Source: Fallopia convolvulus
Taxonomy: Eukaryota; Streptophyta; Magnoliopsida; Caryophyllales; Polygonaceae
DNA: 64,000 nucleotides
Reading direction: 5' to 3'
NCBI GenBank assembly: GCA_964016875.1
Contig: OZ024730.1
Location: forward strand, 36,685,795-36,749,794
Position numbers and translations under genes: made by a program. Below are positions 10,482-21,355 of the stretch, piece by piece (within the stretch, counting starts at the first letter, position 1; the number at the start of each line of letters is the position of its first letter). The notes under the pieces are model-generated. The model saw nothing but the letters and a program-made list of their open reading frames with translations. It searched no databases and was not told the DNA's origin.

Positions 10482-13432
10482 TGTAACACCCCCTTACTTA
10501 CCTTGGAGGTATTACCGCCAGTAACCCCGATTAGGACTAAACTAGAGTTACCCAAGGCTTTAACCTGACAGAACTTACTAGAATAAGGTAAATGAAACCA
10601 TTTAAAACCTAACAAAATTAAGTAAAACTTTACAACGGAAAAGAGAATAAAAGGGTCTTATAAAAGCCTTAACTTAAAAAGAATTAGTAAATAAATAGAA
10701 CAACCTTCTATTTAAACAAAATCTTTATCAAGTCTTTCTTAAGTTCTTATTTCTGAAACTCAGCTTCGCTTTGAAGTAGTTCAACCATGATCTTCACTCA
10801 AGTATAGCCATTGGAAACCTTTCTTCAACTTTTGGAGCTTCAAACTTCTAAATCCGCATCTTGAATCAACTTCCAAGAAGAACCTGATGTGTCGTAAACC
10901 AACGGTGGACACCAGCCGACCATATAAAAGAAAAGAAGATGGACGGGTTAGTCTAATGAAAGACTAAGCAAGCGGAGAAACTAATTTGGTTCTTATGGTT
11001 GTAACTAAACATATTGGCATCCAAATCCGATTAGACTCGGATTATGATCCAACAGTTAGCAGTCTTATAGAGAATAAGAAGGAGACTCGTATATTCAAGA
11101 GATAGGACACCACAACTTGTGGTTCCTTTACGAAACATGAACAATTGTTGCGAACCCATATTAATCACATAACATTTTGAAAAGCCTCCATCGACTAATC
11201 AGATTGACTTAATCAAAGCTTGATTAAGAATCATTCATAACAGGGATTAAGAATGGTTATCGAATGGACTAACCATCTTAGTACATTAATGTGTCTAACA
11301 CACTTATCTATCATTACTCTCAGTCTGTGCACTCGCACCATTTAATAGTTCTTACGTAGTTCGGCCAACAACCGAGATCAGAGGGTCTATTTCATCCATC
11401 TCATTTACATATATCCTCGGCCAACAACCGAGGTTCGGCCAACAACCGAGGTTCGGCCAACAACCGAGATCAGAGGGCCTATTTCATCCATGATCATTTA
11501 TACATGCTCGGCGAACAACCGAGATTCGGCCAACAACCGAGTGTCAATTGCACTTAGCTAGAGTGCACCATTTTCCTCCTTCAATGTGAAGCGTGACATG
11601 AGTCATGACTCCAATATTGGGATATGCTAGCAAGCTACGCCCCCAATACAGATTTTGTTATAAAGAGGTCATTGGAGACTCGGCTCCTACCCGTGGACTA
11701 CCTATTTTGCAATAGTGTTTCAACACAGGACCACTAAAGAGATGTTTTGGATTCTAAACTCCCATCTCTACCATCTTATTTCACAACAATGTCTCAGCAT
11801 GAGACAGCTAGTCATACAACGGTCCTAAGTTCAATTCTAACGTAAAAACTGATATAACGACATGGTCGTTATTTCTAAAAAAATAACAACCTATCAACTT
11901 TATTAAACACACAAAATATTCCCAACATGAGGATCAAAAGGAATTCAATCCCTCGTTACTAACCATAACGCAAGAGAGAATCGTCCACTTGCCTTAGAAG
12001 GCGTGCTCAACGTCCTTAGCAATTCAACAGTAATCTTTATCATCCTTTTGACAAATATAACAAAAGGATTTCTCAGCAACGAGCTCACATAAACACTTCT
12101 TAGTTGTATTCTCAACTCCTATAACTTCCTAATCGATAAACGATTTAATTTCCGAATATCGATATATAATAAATCCATAGTTATCATGCTTTAAGGAGCG
12201 ATATTGGCGGAATTATAACTAATTATACGCTTTACTTTTGGAACAATTTTCTAAAATAAAAATTTTTCATTAGCAATAGTTCTTAATGGTGACCAAATCT
12301 CGGATCAAACGGATTAACAACGAATCTCAAGTAATTTTTCGAAGTCCTTTACCTGCCAATCGATATCAAAACTTGTATTCGCTATAACTGAAGATCCGGA
12401 CGTCCGTTTCCCGAGCGGTTTGAACCTGTGGGACCGTATCAACGTCAAGATTATAAAAACCATAAATTTAATTAGCAAAGAGGAACTGAAAGGCCCTTAC
12501 GGTGGTTCCACAACTAACCCGCTAATTAATTTCGATTGTATATACCTTTACTTGAGCCCATGGCTCGTTTGGCTCGATAGTGGCTCCATCCCCGAGCTCG
12601 AGGGTGGCCAGACGTTGCCCAACGGCGTCCCTTGCAGTGGGTGGTGGTCGAAGGAGCTAGCGAACGCCGGCGACGTCGCACGGCGTGACAAAGAAGAGAC
12701 CGGCGATGTGAATTCTTTGTCCCGACTTTGTCGTTCCGCCTGGGTTCTCTCATGGTTCTGGTTTCTGTTCAGCAGCAACGACGCCCAACACCCATGCAGA
12801 TGAAGATTAAAGATCAGGCGGAAAAAGGGTGGACGGGTAGAGAAGCCAGCCGGCGGTGAAGAAGCTCCCCAACCGAGTCCGTCGTTCTCGTCCGCTCTCT
12901 CTTGTTCCTTCCTTTGTTTTGACCCGGATGGATAGACTTTGACAAGGTAGAGAGATATGCCAAAGATGGAATTCTATCTCAAATCCTTCCCCATTAAGAA
13001 AGAGAAAGGCGGTTTATAAAACCAAACCCGTCTCGGAACGGGACTCGCGTTAAAGCGGTAAAATTATGTACCTCAGGTGGAAAAACTTACTAAATACAAA
13101 ACGCCCCGTAAATTATGTAGACCAATAAAACCAATTTTCCATGATTTTATCATGCTACCCTCAATTTTTAAGGCTTCCGTTTCGTGTTTTAAATCCTTTA
13201 CAATACATAATTAAAAAGACGGCTTATCCAATAAATATTCTTTTTCCACTGAAAAATCCTAGAATTCACACCGATCCATTAAATCTTTTCTTTATGATTT
13301 TAGCATATCACCAACAATTTTCTAGGATTTAATCTCCAACAAAAATATTGGATTAAGCGTTAAAACGGACAAAGAGGTTAAAAGGGTATCCGAGGAAAAT
13401 TCAAAAATATCCACAAAACCACAGTTATTACA
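10482..13432 (-). mobile_element. Solo LTR of the element-B family (Tekay/Del-like), 2.95 kb
   Basis: This is the reverse complement of element B's LTRs. It starts TGTAACACCCCC (complement of the LTR 3' end) and ends with the complement of the LTR 5' end, ACAGTTATTACA. Flanks are ATGGT at 10477-10481 and ATGGC at 13433-13437, a 5-bp duplication with one mismatch. There is no internal region or second copy, so it is a solo LTR. It is more diverged from B's LTRs than they are from each other and contains a private minisatellite at 11360-11541. Confidence 0.85.
11360..11541. repeat. Hairpin minisatellite inside the solo LTR
   Basis: Six copies of (C/T)TCGGCCAACAACCGAG lie at 11360, 11416, 11434, 11452, 11507 and 11525. 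Each can fold as a CTCGG/CCGAG stem with a CCAACAA loop. B's two LTRs lack this expansion at the corresponding place. Confidence 0.75.
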
Positions 13433-13460
13433 ATGGCGGAGTAGCTACCTAGGATGAAAA

Positions 13461-13481
13461 GGTCCCTATGGTCGGCACAGG
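13461..13481 (-). promoter_or_regulatory. Possible degenerate primer-binding site of element E
   Basis: The complement reads CCTGTGCCGACCATAGGGAC next to the repeat that starts TGTTGAAAC. It resembles the TTGGCGCCGTCTGTGGGAA-type site common in plant gypsy elements. Several mismatches. Confidence 0.3.
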
Positions 13482-14872
13482 TGTTGAAACATGAAATAAT
13501 CGAACGTTAAGGTTGAGGACCTATATTAATAGAAAATTGGCATTCAACAGCTTCAACTCTTTATTCTAAGGGTGAGGACAATTCATGCACACTTTGAAAG
13601 AGATTATACGGTTTTGGATTATTCGCCTTCAGAATATGCGCTCTCTTACAAGTTTAAATATTTTCTCTCTCTCTTACAAATAAAGACTTAGAACCTTTTA
13701 GGATTCTCCCTTGTAAATAATGATATTCTATGGAAAGTTTCAACATGTCGAGTCTATGTTAATAAGCGAAGATGTTAAGTTAGAGATGGTTTTCGACCCT
13801 TTGAGCCTTTGCCTCACTTTGCTATTTAAAGACGTTGGGGGAGTTGCAAGTCTTCGATGTGGGAGAACCTTTTTGATCTTTGAGGTATCGATTATTGATT
13901 GGTGGATTGTGAGGTGTGCGATGTGTTGCCTCATCGTTGTTAGATGATGCAATTCTAGTTGGAATTGCGGTATGTTTCGATGTGGGAGAGACTTATTGAT
14001 CTTCGAGGTGTTGGTCGTTGATTAGCAGAGTGTGAGGTCGATGTGACTTGTATTATAGGTCAATGGATTGACCATGCGACATCATCGATCGTCATCATTG
14101 ATTAGGGTTTTTGTAGATTGCGACTTCATTCGCCGTTTATTCAACGCTCTATGCAGGAAGGGTAGCAAGATGATGTAGGATGAGCACACTTGTTTTGGAT
14201 GAAAGGGATTCTCTCTAACGTCCTTGAGAGGACCACAATCAAGAGTCACAATTCAAGAGCTTTTTTATAATAGAGTTTGCGGAATTCAGGATATATTAAG
14301 TTGACGTATTAGGTTAGAGGACTTGAGTTCCCTTTGGGTACAAATACATAAGCTATATATAATAAAACATTTGAGAATCCCTAATGATCTAAGCTTCCCT
14401 TATTATGGATAAGATCTTTGGTGGCTACGAAATGTCTATGATATTTTCCCTAAATTAGGCCATGATCTTCTAGTTTCCTTTTTTCTTCAAATGAAGCTTC
14501 CATCCAGTCCGATTTGCACATTCATTGACGAGCCGATAGTGTGATCCAATATATTGGGTGTTCATCATGAGTATCCTTCCGGATGGGATGAATGTTCATC
14601 ATTAAGGTTTAATGGGCTAGCCATATTAGAAGCCTAACAACATTATTTGCACTTGGGCTTTGTGGAAGCTACTAGGATCTTTGGGCTTTTAGTTGATTCT
14701 ACGCATTGTTCGCTCGTTGGTGAAACTACTTCGTTTGGCAGGGTGCATGTGTGGACAGGGAGTATCCAATGTTGTAAGCTTTTTGTAGAGTTCGTGCTTT
14801 TAGAGGCATCATTATGCTATTACCTCGAATTCTGAGGTTGCACATGTCATTTCCCCTCATTCTCTCCCTTTG
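13482..14872 (-). repeat. Right LTR-like repeat of element E (5' LTR if E is minus)
   Basis: It begins TGTTGAAACATG, next to the possible primer-binding site. From 13838 it aligns with the left copy (1-59, 791-1275). The segment 14154-14640 is absent from the left copy. The right border, near 14850-14872, is set only by where alignment fades. Confidence 0.5.
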
Positions 14873-15113
14873 CTTCAATCACTTTTTTGTCATTTAGCGC
14901 TTAAATTATTCGCGTTCCATCAGTCAATATCCATTTTGAATAGAGAATTGTACAACCAATTAGGAAACTAAAACCATAGTTGCCAAAATTTAATTTGAAG
15001 TGAAACTCATCAAGAAACTTTTTATATCAAGTTGAATCCATTATAATACACCAACCTAAGCAAAACCTTTGTTTCTTTTTTCTTCTTTCCCTTCTTTGAT
15101 CGATAGAAGAAAA

Positions 15114-15254
15114 ATGGGTAGAAGAACGGATGAATTAATAATGAAAGTAGATGAATATAAGAATTATGTCAATCAAATTGAAATAATAAAAAAAGGAAAT
15201 TGGCTCAGGTATATGGCATTTGAAATTGGTCAATTTTTACTCTTCTTCGTTTGA
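15114..15254 (+). CDS. Doubtful small ORF, 46 aa, unrecognised
   Basis: ATGGGTAGAAGAACG sits after a pyrimidine-rich leader in a good plant start context (AAAAATGGG). The predicted peptide is basic at its N terminus and hydrophobic at its C terminus (QFLLFFV), then stops. I do not recognise it. It could be the first exon of a lost gene or chance. No promoter or intron signal decides this. Confidence 0.2.
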   Translation: MGRRTDELIMKVDEYKNYVNQIEIIKKGNWLRYMAFEIGQFLLFFV

Positions 15255-15884
15255 ATTATTATTTTGATTCGATCTTTTTCACCTTGGAAAAAAAGTTGAA
15301 AAATATTGCAAGCATGTAACTTTGGAATAGTGTTGAAAAAATTGGAGGAAGAGAACGTTAGTAGAAGAAAAAGATTAAATACTACGCAGACCCTGTGAGA
15401 AATTGAACATCCATCAACCTATTATTTTCCTCCTTTGCTAATCTCTATGTGTTACGGAATTTGCTTATGGCTACCTAAGGATGATGAAGCCCTTTATTTT
15501 AGTGAAAGCTTTAAACTCACACGCCAAATTAATGTACAATAATTTTTTTTTATTATTTCAAATGATAAAAAACCATTAAAAAAATTAACGATTTATATAA
15601 CTTTGGGTACGGAGTGAACTAACCAAAAGCTTAGGGCTAGTAACTGAAAAGTTATTTTTGAAACACCAATTAAAAAATCTACAACTTAAGAATACCGATA
15701 GAAATTTTCATAAATTTTTAAGCATATAATTATGCATTGAACCTAAAATTCACTTCTAAAATGGGCTTTTGTTGTCATCCATTTTGGGCTTTACAACTTT
15801 CTTGAATTATCAACATGCCACATCTACAAAAAAGCTATCATGTTTAATATATATACCTTCACTCGGTTTTTTTTATTCTTTGTA

Positions 15885-15948
<64 letters not shown>
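15885..15948. repeat. Compound microsatellite (CT)13(AT)19
   Basis: Uninterrupted CT dinucleotides pass directly into uninterrupted AT dinucleotides. Confidence 0.95.
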
Positions 15949-15952
<4 letters not shown>

Positions 15953-16427
15953 CTAAATCAAGCATTTAAAATATGTACATATTATCGAAAATGAATGTTT
16001 ATTCAACTAGATTATTTTTAGTTCTCACCTGTAAAATAGTCCAATAGTAGACAATTAATACTAAATTTATATTATCTTTGTCAAATAATTAAACACGTAA
16101 AAATATATAGCATAATAAATATTAAATTTTATATGATCCTTTTTCAAATAGTCCAATAGTAGACAATTAAAAAGGTTATTTGCTTCATTTTTTTTATTTA
16201 TGGCTTCTTCAAATTAATTAATTATTGACTATGCTGAGAAAACTGAAACACGAAATAAATTACTTATCAATCAAACTCTTGGACTTATGGCTAAGGAAGT
16301 CATTCATAAATCATAATACAATGTTGCTAGCCCAATCTTTGTGGATTTAGCAAGGGTTTTTCTAATCTTGCTCCTGTGCTGCGAAAGCTGAATTTCAAGG
16401 GGATCTTACCATCTAATGCTTGGATAT

Positions 16428-16770
16428 TGTTGAGAGGTTTTCTTGACAACAAATAACTTTATAATCAAGATCCCACTGAGTACAGTGGAGTCTGGTTCGT
16501 CCACGGGAGATAGTCAATATCAAGTTTTGTTACTTGGAGCGCAAGTAATCAACAAAGTAAGGGTTTAGGGTATCCCCACAACAACAATTATGCATGCCAA
16601 ACACTAATGAAACATAAAGATCATGCTTTTATCACATGAAGGTGGCAACTTTCGTCAACGTATGCAAATCAATCAACTAACTTTCGTTCAATCAATAAAC
16701 TTACTATCTAATCTCTTCTACTTCAACTAGGATAGATCCGCTTTTGCTTCGAAACCCTAAATTGACTATT
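16428..16770 (-). repeat. Element D 3' LTR, part 1 (split by element A)
   Basis: It aligns with 55486-55860 of the intact LTR and starts TGTTGAGAGG. It lacks a short segment present at about 55625-55655. The break at 16770 coincides with A's target duplication CTATT. Confidence 0.9.
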
Positions 16771-17338
16771 TCATGTTCATGTTTTTAGTATAGTTGTAAG
16801 TGTCTTTCTTAGGCATGCTTCTCCACCAATAGAAAGCGGTACGTACCAAAAGAGCAATGATGTTAGTTTAGTTTTAGTGAGGTTTAGAGTTAGCTTTTTT
16901 TGTTTTTGGATAAGTTTGCATATTTTGTGAAAAGTATGGAAGCTACTCCGTATTGTGTCTTTTTGTAGGTTTTTGGAGCAGAATGAAGCGTTTTCCAAAA
17001 GAGTTGAAGTCAAGTGGTCAGTGGTGGAATAGATGAAAAGAAGAGCAGAAAGAATATGTCTTAAAAGATCGCGTTAAATCCAAAGAGAGGCCATGAAAAG
17101 AATTCAAACACCTGAAACAGAGACCTCGTTACCGGTCTGTGAGTGTCGGTACCGAGCTGAGCAACAAAGTTTTATCAAAGGAATTCAGCAAGTGTCTACG
17201 ACCCTATGCAGGTCGTTACCGAGGTGACCTGTTTCGGTATAGTGGCATCGACTTTCGGAAATTATATCTTTTATCTTGTAATCTTTTTAGTTTAGAAAGT
17301 TTTTATCTTTTAGATCTTTATTAGATAGTTTTCTCTAG

Positions 17339-17349
17339 TATAAATACCC
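17339..17349 (+). promoter_or_regulatory. TATA box of element A 5' LTR
   Basis: TATAAATACCC, also present in the 3' LTR near 47761. This is the likely start region for the element transcript. Confidence 0.5.
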
Positions 17350-17444
17350 TTGTTCTAATCTTGTTTAGGGGAGGGAGTCGTTTTTAAGGTTAGCAAGTCG
17401 TTGGAGAAAAAGACGATAGTTTTGTATTTCGATCCAGGCTTGAT

Positions 17445-17479
17445 CGAGAGAGAGAGCGAGCGAGCGAGAGAGAGAGAGG
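17445..17479. repeat. GA-rich microsatellite in A 5' LTR
   Basis: GA repeats interrupted by GAGC units. In the 3' LTR (47867-47899) the tract is pure GA. Confidence 0.9.
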
Positions 17480-18180
17480 GTCGTGATCGAGTTTGTTGTT
17501 TTTGTTCTTCGATTGTTTCGAGTTTGAACGTGGTTGATTGTAAGACAAGATTTCTTTAATTTCAAGTAAGTCTTAATTCAATGTTCTCTTTTAACTTAGT
17601 TGTTTGTTTTGATTCAAACAAGAGTGAGTAGATTTCTTCTCTAGGGTCGGGGTTGAAACCCGACATAGTTATGCATGATTGAATGAACGTGTTGATATTT
17701 TGAATGCCTTCTATCCTTTGAATTGCTTGTTTGTGATTATACTTAGACAAAAGGCGAAGTAATTTGAGTTTGTTGCTTGATCGAAAGAGAAAGTTGTGAA
17801 CTTGAATGTTGATATTGTTCGATAACGAAAGTTTCGAGCTTTGGTAACCCTTGTCCTACTCTTTTTATCCTTTGAATTTCCTTTGTTTTCACTCACAAAT
17901 AGACTCCTTACCGAGGTACACATGTCGGTACCAAGCCTGCAGTTGAATTGTCGTGTTTGTTCTATTTTAGAAGAAATCCAGCGTCGTTACCGAGCCTGAC
18001 AAGGTCGGTACCGAGGGCTGTCGTAGCTGTTTTGCTTTTGTTTTGCTTTGTTTTATTGTTTTCGTAGTTCGGTAAACAAATAACCTTGCTTCTCGTTGGC
18101 GATCCTGACCTCCCTATACTTAGCGGGTTCTTGACTAGAAATTTTTTTTGTTGTCGAGTTAAATCTGCCCTTCAACAAAT

Positions 18181-18198
18181 TGGTGTTGTTGCCGGGGA
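18181..18198 (+). promoter_or_regulatory. Primer-binding site of element A, Asp-tRNA type (mutated)
   Basis: TGGTGTTGTTGCCGGGGA, three bases after the LTR. C has TGGCGCCGTTGCCGGGGA at the same place, so A carries two changes in this copy (C to T in each case). Confidence 0.8.
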
Positions 18199-18293
18199 AG
18201 CAACGATGATTCTTTGTTTACCTTTGGGTCTGGGAATAGCCCTACCCCGTTTTTGTTTTTAATTTTATTTTCTTTTGTCTGTATTCTCAGCTT

Positions 18294-19977
18294 ATGCCAG
18301 TAGGACGTCGAAGGCTCGAGTTTGATAACACCGGTTATTATTCTAAACCTGAGCGTACCCTCCTCCGCAGAAGAAGAGAAAACCAAGCTATGGAGATTAC
18401 TCCTAAAGAGATGGCTCGGCAGATGGCTGAACTTCAAAGGCAGCTCGATGCCACAAAGATTGAAAACACCACTCTATAGGAAAGACTTGATGCCTATCCA
18501 AGGAATGCCAAACAATACATGCATCCAGAATTGAGGGTGCCAGAGTCTACAATCGTGCTTCTGGAGATAGAGAAGACTTTTGATATTAATCTCAATTTAT
18601 ATCCTTATTAAAAAAAGGGCTCAGTTTGAAGGGAAACCTACTGAGTTACCTATGGAACATATTAAAAACTTTCTTGATTTATGTGACACTATTGCTGCTG
18701 AAGGTGTCTCATTAGAATATGTTCTATTAAAAGCTTTCAGGTGGTCTCTTATAGGAAAGACCCTGAGCTGGTTGGAGAGTTTACCTCCTAAGTCTATCAG
18801 GACTTGGAAGGCTTTGCATGATCAATTTCTAACAAAGTTCTTCCCTCCTGCTAAGACAACGGAGTTGAGAAAACGCATCACCTCCTATCACTAGTTGCCT
18901 AACGAAACCTTTGTAGAGACATGGAAGAGATCAACCGTTTAAAGAAACAGGTAAGTTTTCTGAAAACCTCTCAACCTTGTCAAGAGTGTGGCTCTTCTAT
19001 CCAAAGTACTTTTGCTTGCACTAACATCAAGCAGGTTAGAGCCGCTGAGACATATGCTGAGATAAACTACATGAGAGGTCAATACAGGAACCCTCCTAAT
19101 AACTTTGACAGGCCAAACAACTACCTAGCTTGGGGAAATCCAAATCAGAATTATACAACTCCCCCTTCGGATAGACGGCCTGCGACGTATCGACCTCCAA
19201 GCTATCAGGAGCCACCATCTTGGGTGCAAGGACTCTATGAAGGGATCAATGGAGTAAAGAATGAAATCACTGGAGTCCAAGCCAACCTTAACAATCAAAT
19301 GAAAAGATAGGGACAATCCGATATATGGAAGAAGAGTGTTGACTCACAACTAGGGAACCTCGCTGCACAGATTCCGAGGCCGCAAGGGCAACTTCCGGGC
19401 CGCCCCGATGAGAACCCTAGAGGACAGATGGAGGCCGTACACCTTAGGAGCGGAAAGACGCTGCCATATTGTGCCAAAGCCAAGGAAAAGACCCCGTTAC
19501 GGAAGACGACGCCTCAGCCCAGGTCGACAACGTGCCAAAGAGGGTCGTTACCAAGCCTAAACCACTTGGTATCGATGCTCCCAAGCTCATCACCGACACC
19601 GAGCCACTCCCTAAATCCCAGGCTTGATACCGACCCCACCAGGGTTGGTATCGATCCTTTTGCGGCACCGATCAACCCTAACTACCTCGGTGTCGACGCC
19701 CTCATAAATGGATCAAGGTGAGTATTCTAACTCCGGATTATTTGTCATAAGTCATGATCCTTCCTTATATCATATTCCTCCACCATATCCTGCTATTTAT
19801 GCTATAGAGGAGTCGAAACCTCCTTGGTTTTCGCATTTCACTAACCCATGTGTAAGAATACCAGGCATACTATTAAAAGATGAGGTACCAAATATAGTGA
19901 GCAGAAATAACATTGCCTTTAACGCTAAGTATGGGGTTTCCCAAGACCCCAAAAAAGTGGAGAAGGAACCACCTTGA
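18294..19977 (+). pseudogene. Element A gag remnant, protease deleted
   Basis: The gag frame begins at ATG 18294 with a basic N terminus, hits a stop at 18477, and continues with the conserved YPRNAKQYMHPELRVPES block. The retrotransposon gag core (PMEHIKNFLDLCDTIAAE, WLESLPPKSIRTWKAL) is in the frame 18580-18894, followed by a stop and a deletion. A zinc-knuckle region at 18921-19310 has CQECGSSIQSTFAC, where the usual His is Gln. The VHLRSGKTLP linker follows near 19437. In C and D this linker leads to the aspartic protease. Here it runs directly into the C-terminal tail (19708-19977) that follows the protease in D, so the protease appears cleanly deleted. Capsid-type protein originally; non-functional now. 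Confidence 0.85.
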
Positions 19978-21175
19978 TTAGCCAGGTAAGTACGTCGGGC
20001 TAACGACGTTAAAAATAGCGCTTACGGGAGGCAACCCTGTTTTAGTTTTGGTTTTAGTTTTAGTTATCTTTTCTTTTATAGTTCTTTTTCTTAGTTTTCT
20101 TTTGAGTTTTTAGTAGTGTAAAAGGTTAAAATATAGAATATTTTTGAGCTAACATGTCATAGGAAGTCGGGCTCAAAAAGGCGATGGAAATTGAGTCGCC
20201 TAGGCTCGGTACCGAGCTGCGAGGGTCGGTACCGACCTGAGACGCAACGCGGATTCAGCAACGCGCGGGCATGTAAGTCTTTTAAACCTAAATCTATATT
20301 CTATCCTTACCTTTCCCTTCTTACGCCACCTCTTGCCCTCTTCCTTTTAAACACTCTCAAGCCTCCAAATTCATCCCAATCTCAAACAAACTCTCAAAAT
20401 TTCAACCGATCTCCACCTGGATTTCCCACCGCTGTCGAAACCGCACCCCAATCCAGATCGCGCAACCCATTCGATAACGAATACACTCTTTTGATTCGTT
20501 ATTAGAGCACCCAAGTCCTCGTTACCCATTGAATTTCGATTTTTGTTCTTCAAATTTCTCAAATCTACGGTATGATTTCTAAACCTTAACTCTTTTTCTT
20601 AAAGATTTATGGTAAATTGGGGTACTTTTCATATCTAGATCTCTATGTGAAATCGGATTGCATGTCTATATATTGCATCGTGCTTCTCTTGCTTCTTTGA
20701 TTAGTGATTAATCTTGATTGATTTTCGGTTCTCCTTGCTTGATTTATATTGAATTTTGATAAGACAAAGCATGAAGTAACTTGTTCTTGAATTGTATGAT
20801 TTTTCACCATGAGTTTTGGCAATTGTTGGCATGATTATATAGGGTTTCGAGCAGGTATGGTGTTGTATGTTTTTTTATTGTGTGTTTTTGTGTGGAATCA
20901 TGCTTAAATTGTTCTGAATTTTCGAAAGAGATTGGGATTTTGTACTCGGAATCGCTCGAGTTATGTTCTCGCCCAGGCTCGTTATCGACCTATGAGGGTC
21001 TGTAACGACCTGAGAGTGTCCAAAACTAGAGCCAAACCCAGAGACCTCGTTACCGACCCAATTGGTTCGGTACCGAGGTGAGTCGAGACCATTTCTGAGT
21101 GCAAGTATGGGATTTTTTATGTTGGTTTGAATGGATCTTATCTTGGATTTTTATGGTGATTATTTCAAGTATCAA
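19978..21175 (+). other. Element A inter-ORF region with conserved GGGAGGCAACCC hairpin
   Basis: A conserved block (AGCGCTTACGGGAGGCAACC at 20018-20037) sits just after gag, as in C and D. The remainder is a non-coding leader to the second ORF, with TCGGTACCGA palindromes at 20206, 20226 and 21067 and related words near 20980-21010. Confidence 0.65.
20018..20040 (+). promoter_or_regulatory. Conserved post-gag motif of element A
   Basis: GCGCTTACGGGAGGCAACCC can pair GGG with CCC around AGGCAA. In C the same place forms a 6-bp stem. Its role is unknown. Position after gag in three elements suggests an RNA signal or an element-wide conserved site. Confidence 0.45.
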
Positions 21176-21355
21176 ATGGCAAGCACAAGCCGAGCTAATG
21201 CTAGAGCCGGAAAGAAAAGGAGGACTCAAAGATCTCCGTCCCCTCCAAGGATGGACGATGTCATTTTGCCAACACGGGAGCAAGTGAAGGTCTTTGATTC
21301 TGTCCTTCACAAGCACCATTTTACTAGATGGTTCTCAAGGTCCGATATCTATGAT
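21176..21355 (+). pseudogene. Element A second ORF (ATHILA ORF type), 5' part, cut by element B
   Basis: The frame opens at ATG 21176 with a basic, Arg/Lys/Ser-rich start (KKRRTQRSPSPPR), then FDSVLHKHHFTRWFSRSDIYD, and stops at B's LTR. Its partner resumes at 44196 in register once B and one copy of ATGAT are set aside. The family is the Athila ORF found after pol in complete Athila elements, proposed but not proven to be envelope-like. The insertion destroys the gene. Confidence 0.85.

Larger units (their letters stand above)
1..14872 (-). mobile_element. Element E: decayed Ty3/gypsy retrotransposon, probably Tat-like (left end outside window)
   Basis: The block is bounded by two direct repeats, 1-59 plus 791-1275 and 13838-14872, which align closely and look like LTRs. 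Minus-strand coding remnants with a gypsy aspartic protease lie between them at 8090-8640. A plus-strand, intron-containing ORF remnant is at 2100-3110 and a long tandem repeat starts at about 3445. Tat-lineage elements are known for an extra antisense ORF and for tandem repeats between integrase and the 3' LTR, so the layout fits a minus-strand Tat-like element that has lost its polymerase. Several later insertions interrupt it. The left end lies outside the window, so no target-site duplication can be tested. Assignment to Tat is inference. Confidence 0.5.
14873..16427. other. AT-rich spacer without recognised gene
   Basis: This is the only sizeable stretch not assigned to a transposon. It contains a 45-codon frame (15114-15254), a long CT/AT microsatellite and two copies of AATAGTCCAATAGTAGACAA (16035 and 16147). 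No splice-linked ORF or known domain is visible. Confidence 0.5.
16771..18177 (+). repeat. Element A 5' LTR
   Basis: It starts TCATGTTCATG (the 3' copy reads TGATGTTCATG, so the terminal TG has mutated to TC) and ends CCTTCAACA. A TATA-like TATAAATACCC lies near 17339. It has an extra ~45 bp near 16813-16860 and lacks about 150 bp found at 48265-48400 of the 3' LTR. It contains perfect TCGGTACCGA palindromes at 17146 and 18005. Confidence 0.9.

Noticed and set aside
16340..16427. Coding-like stretch at D's left flank
   Set aside because: Too short, with stops in context and no match to the copia element across D's insertion point that I can defend.
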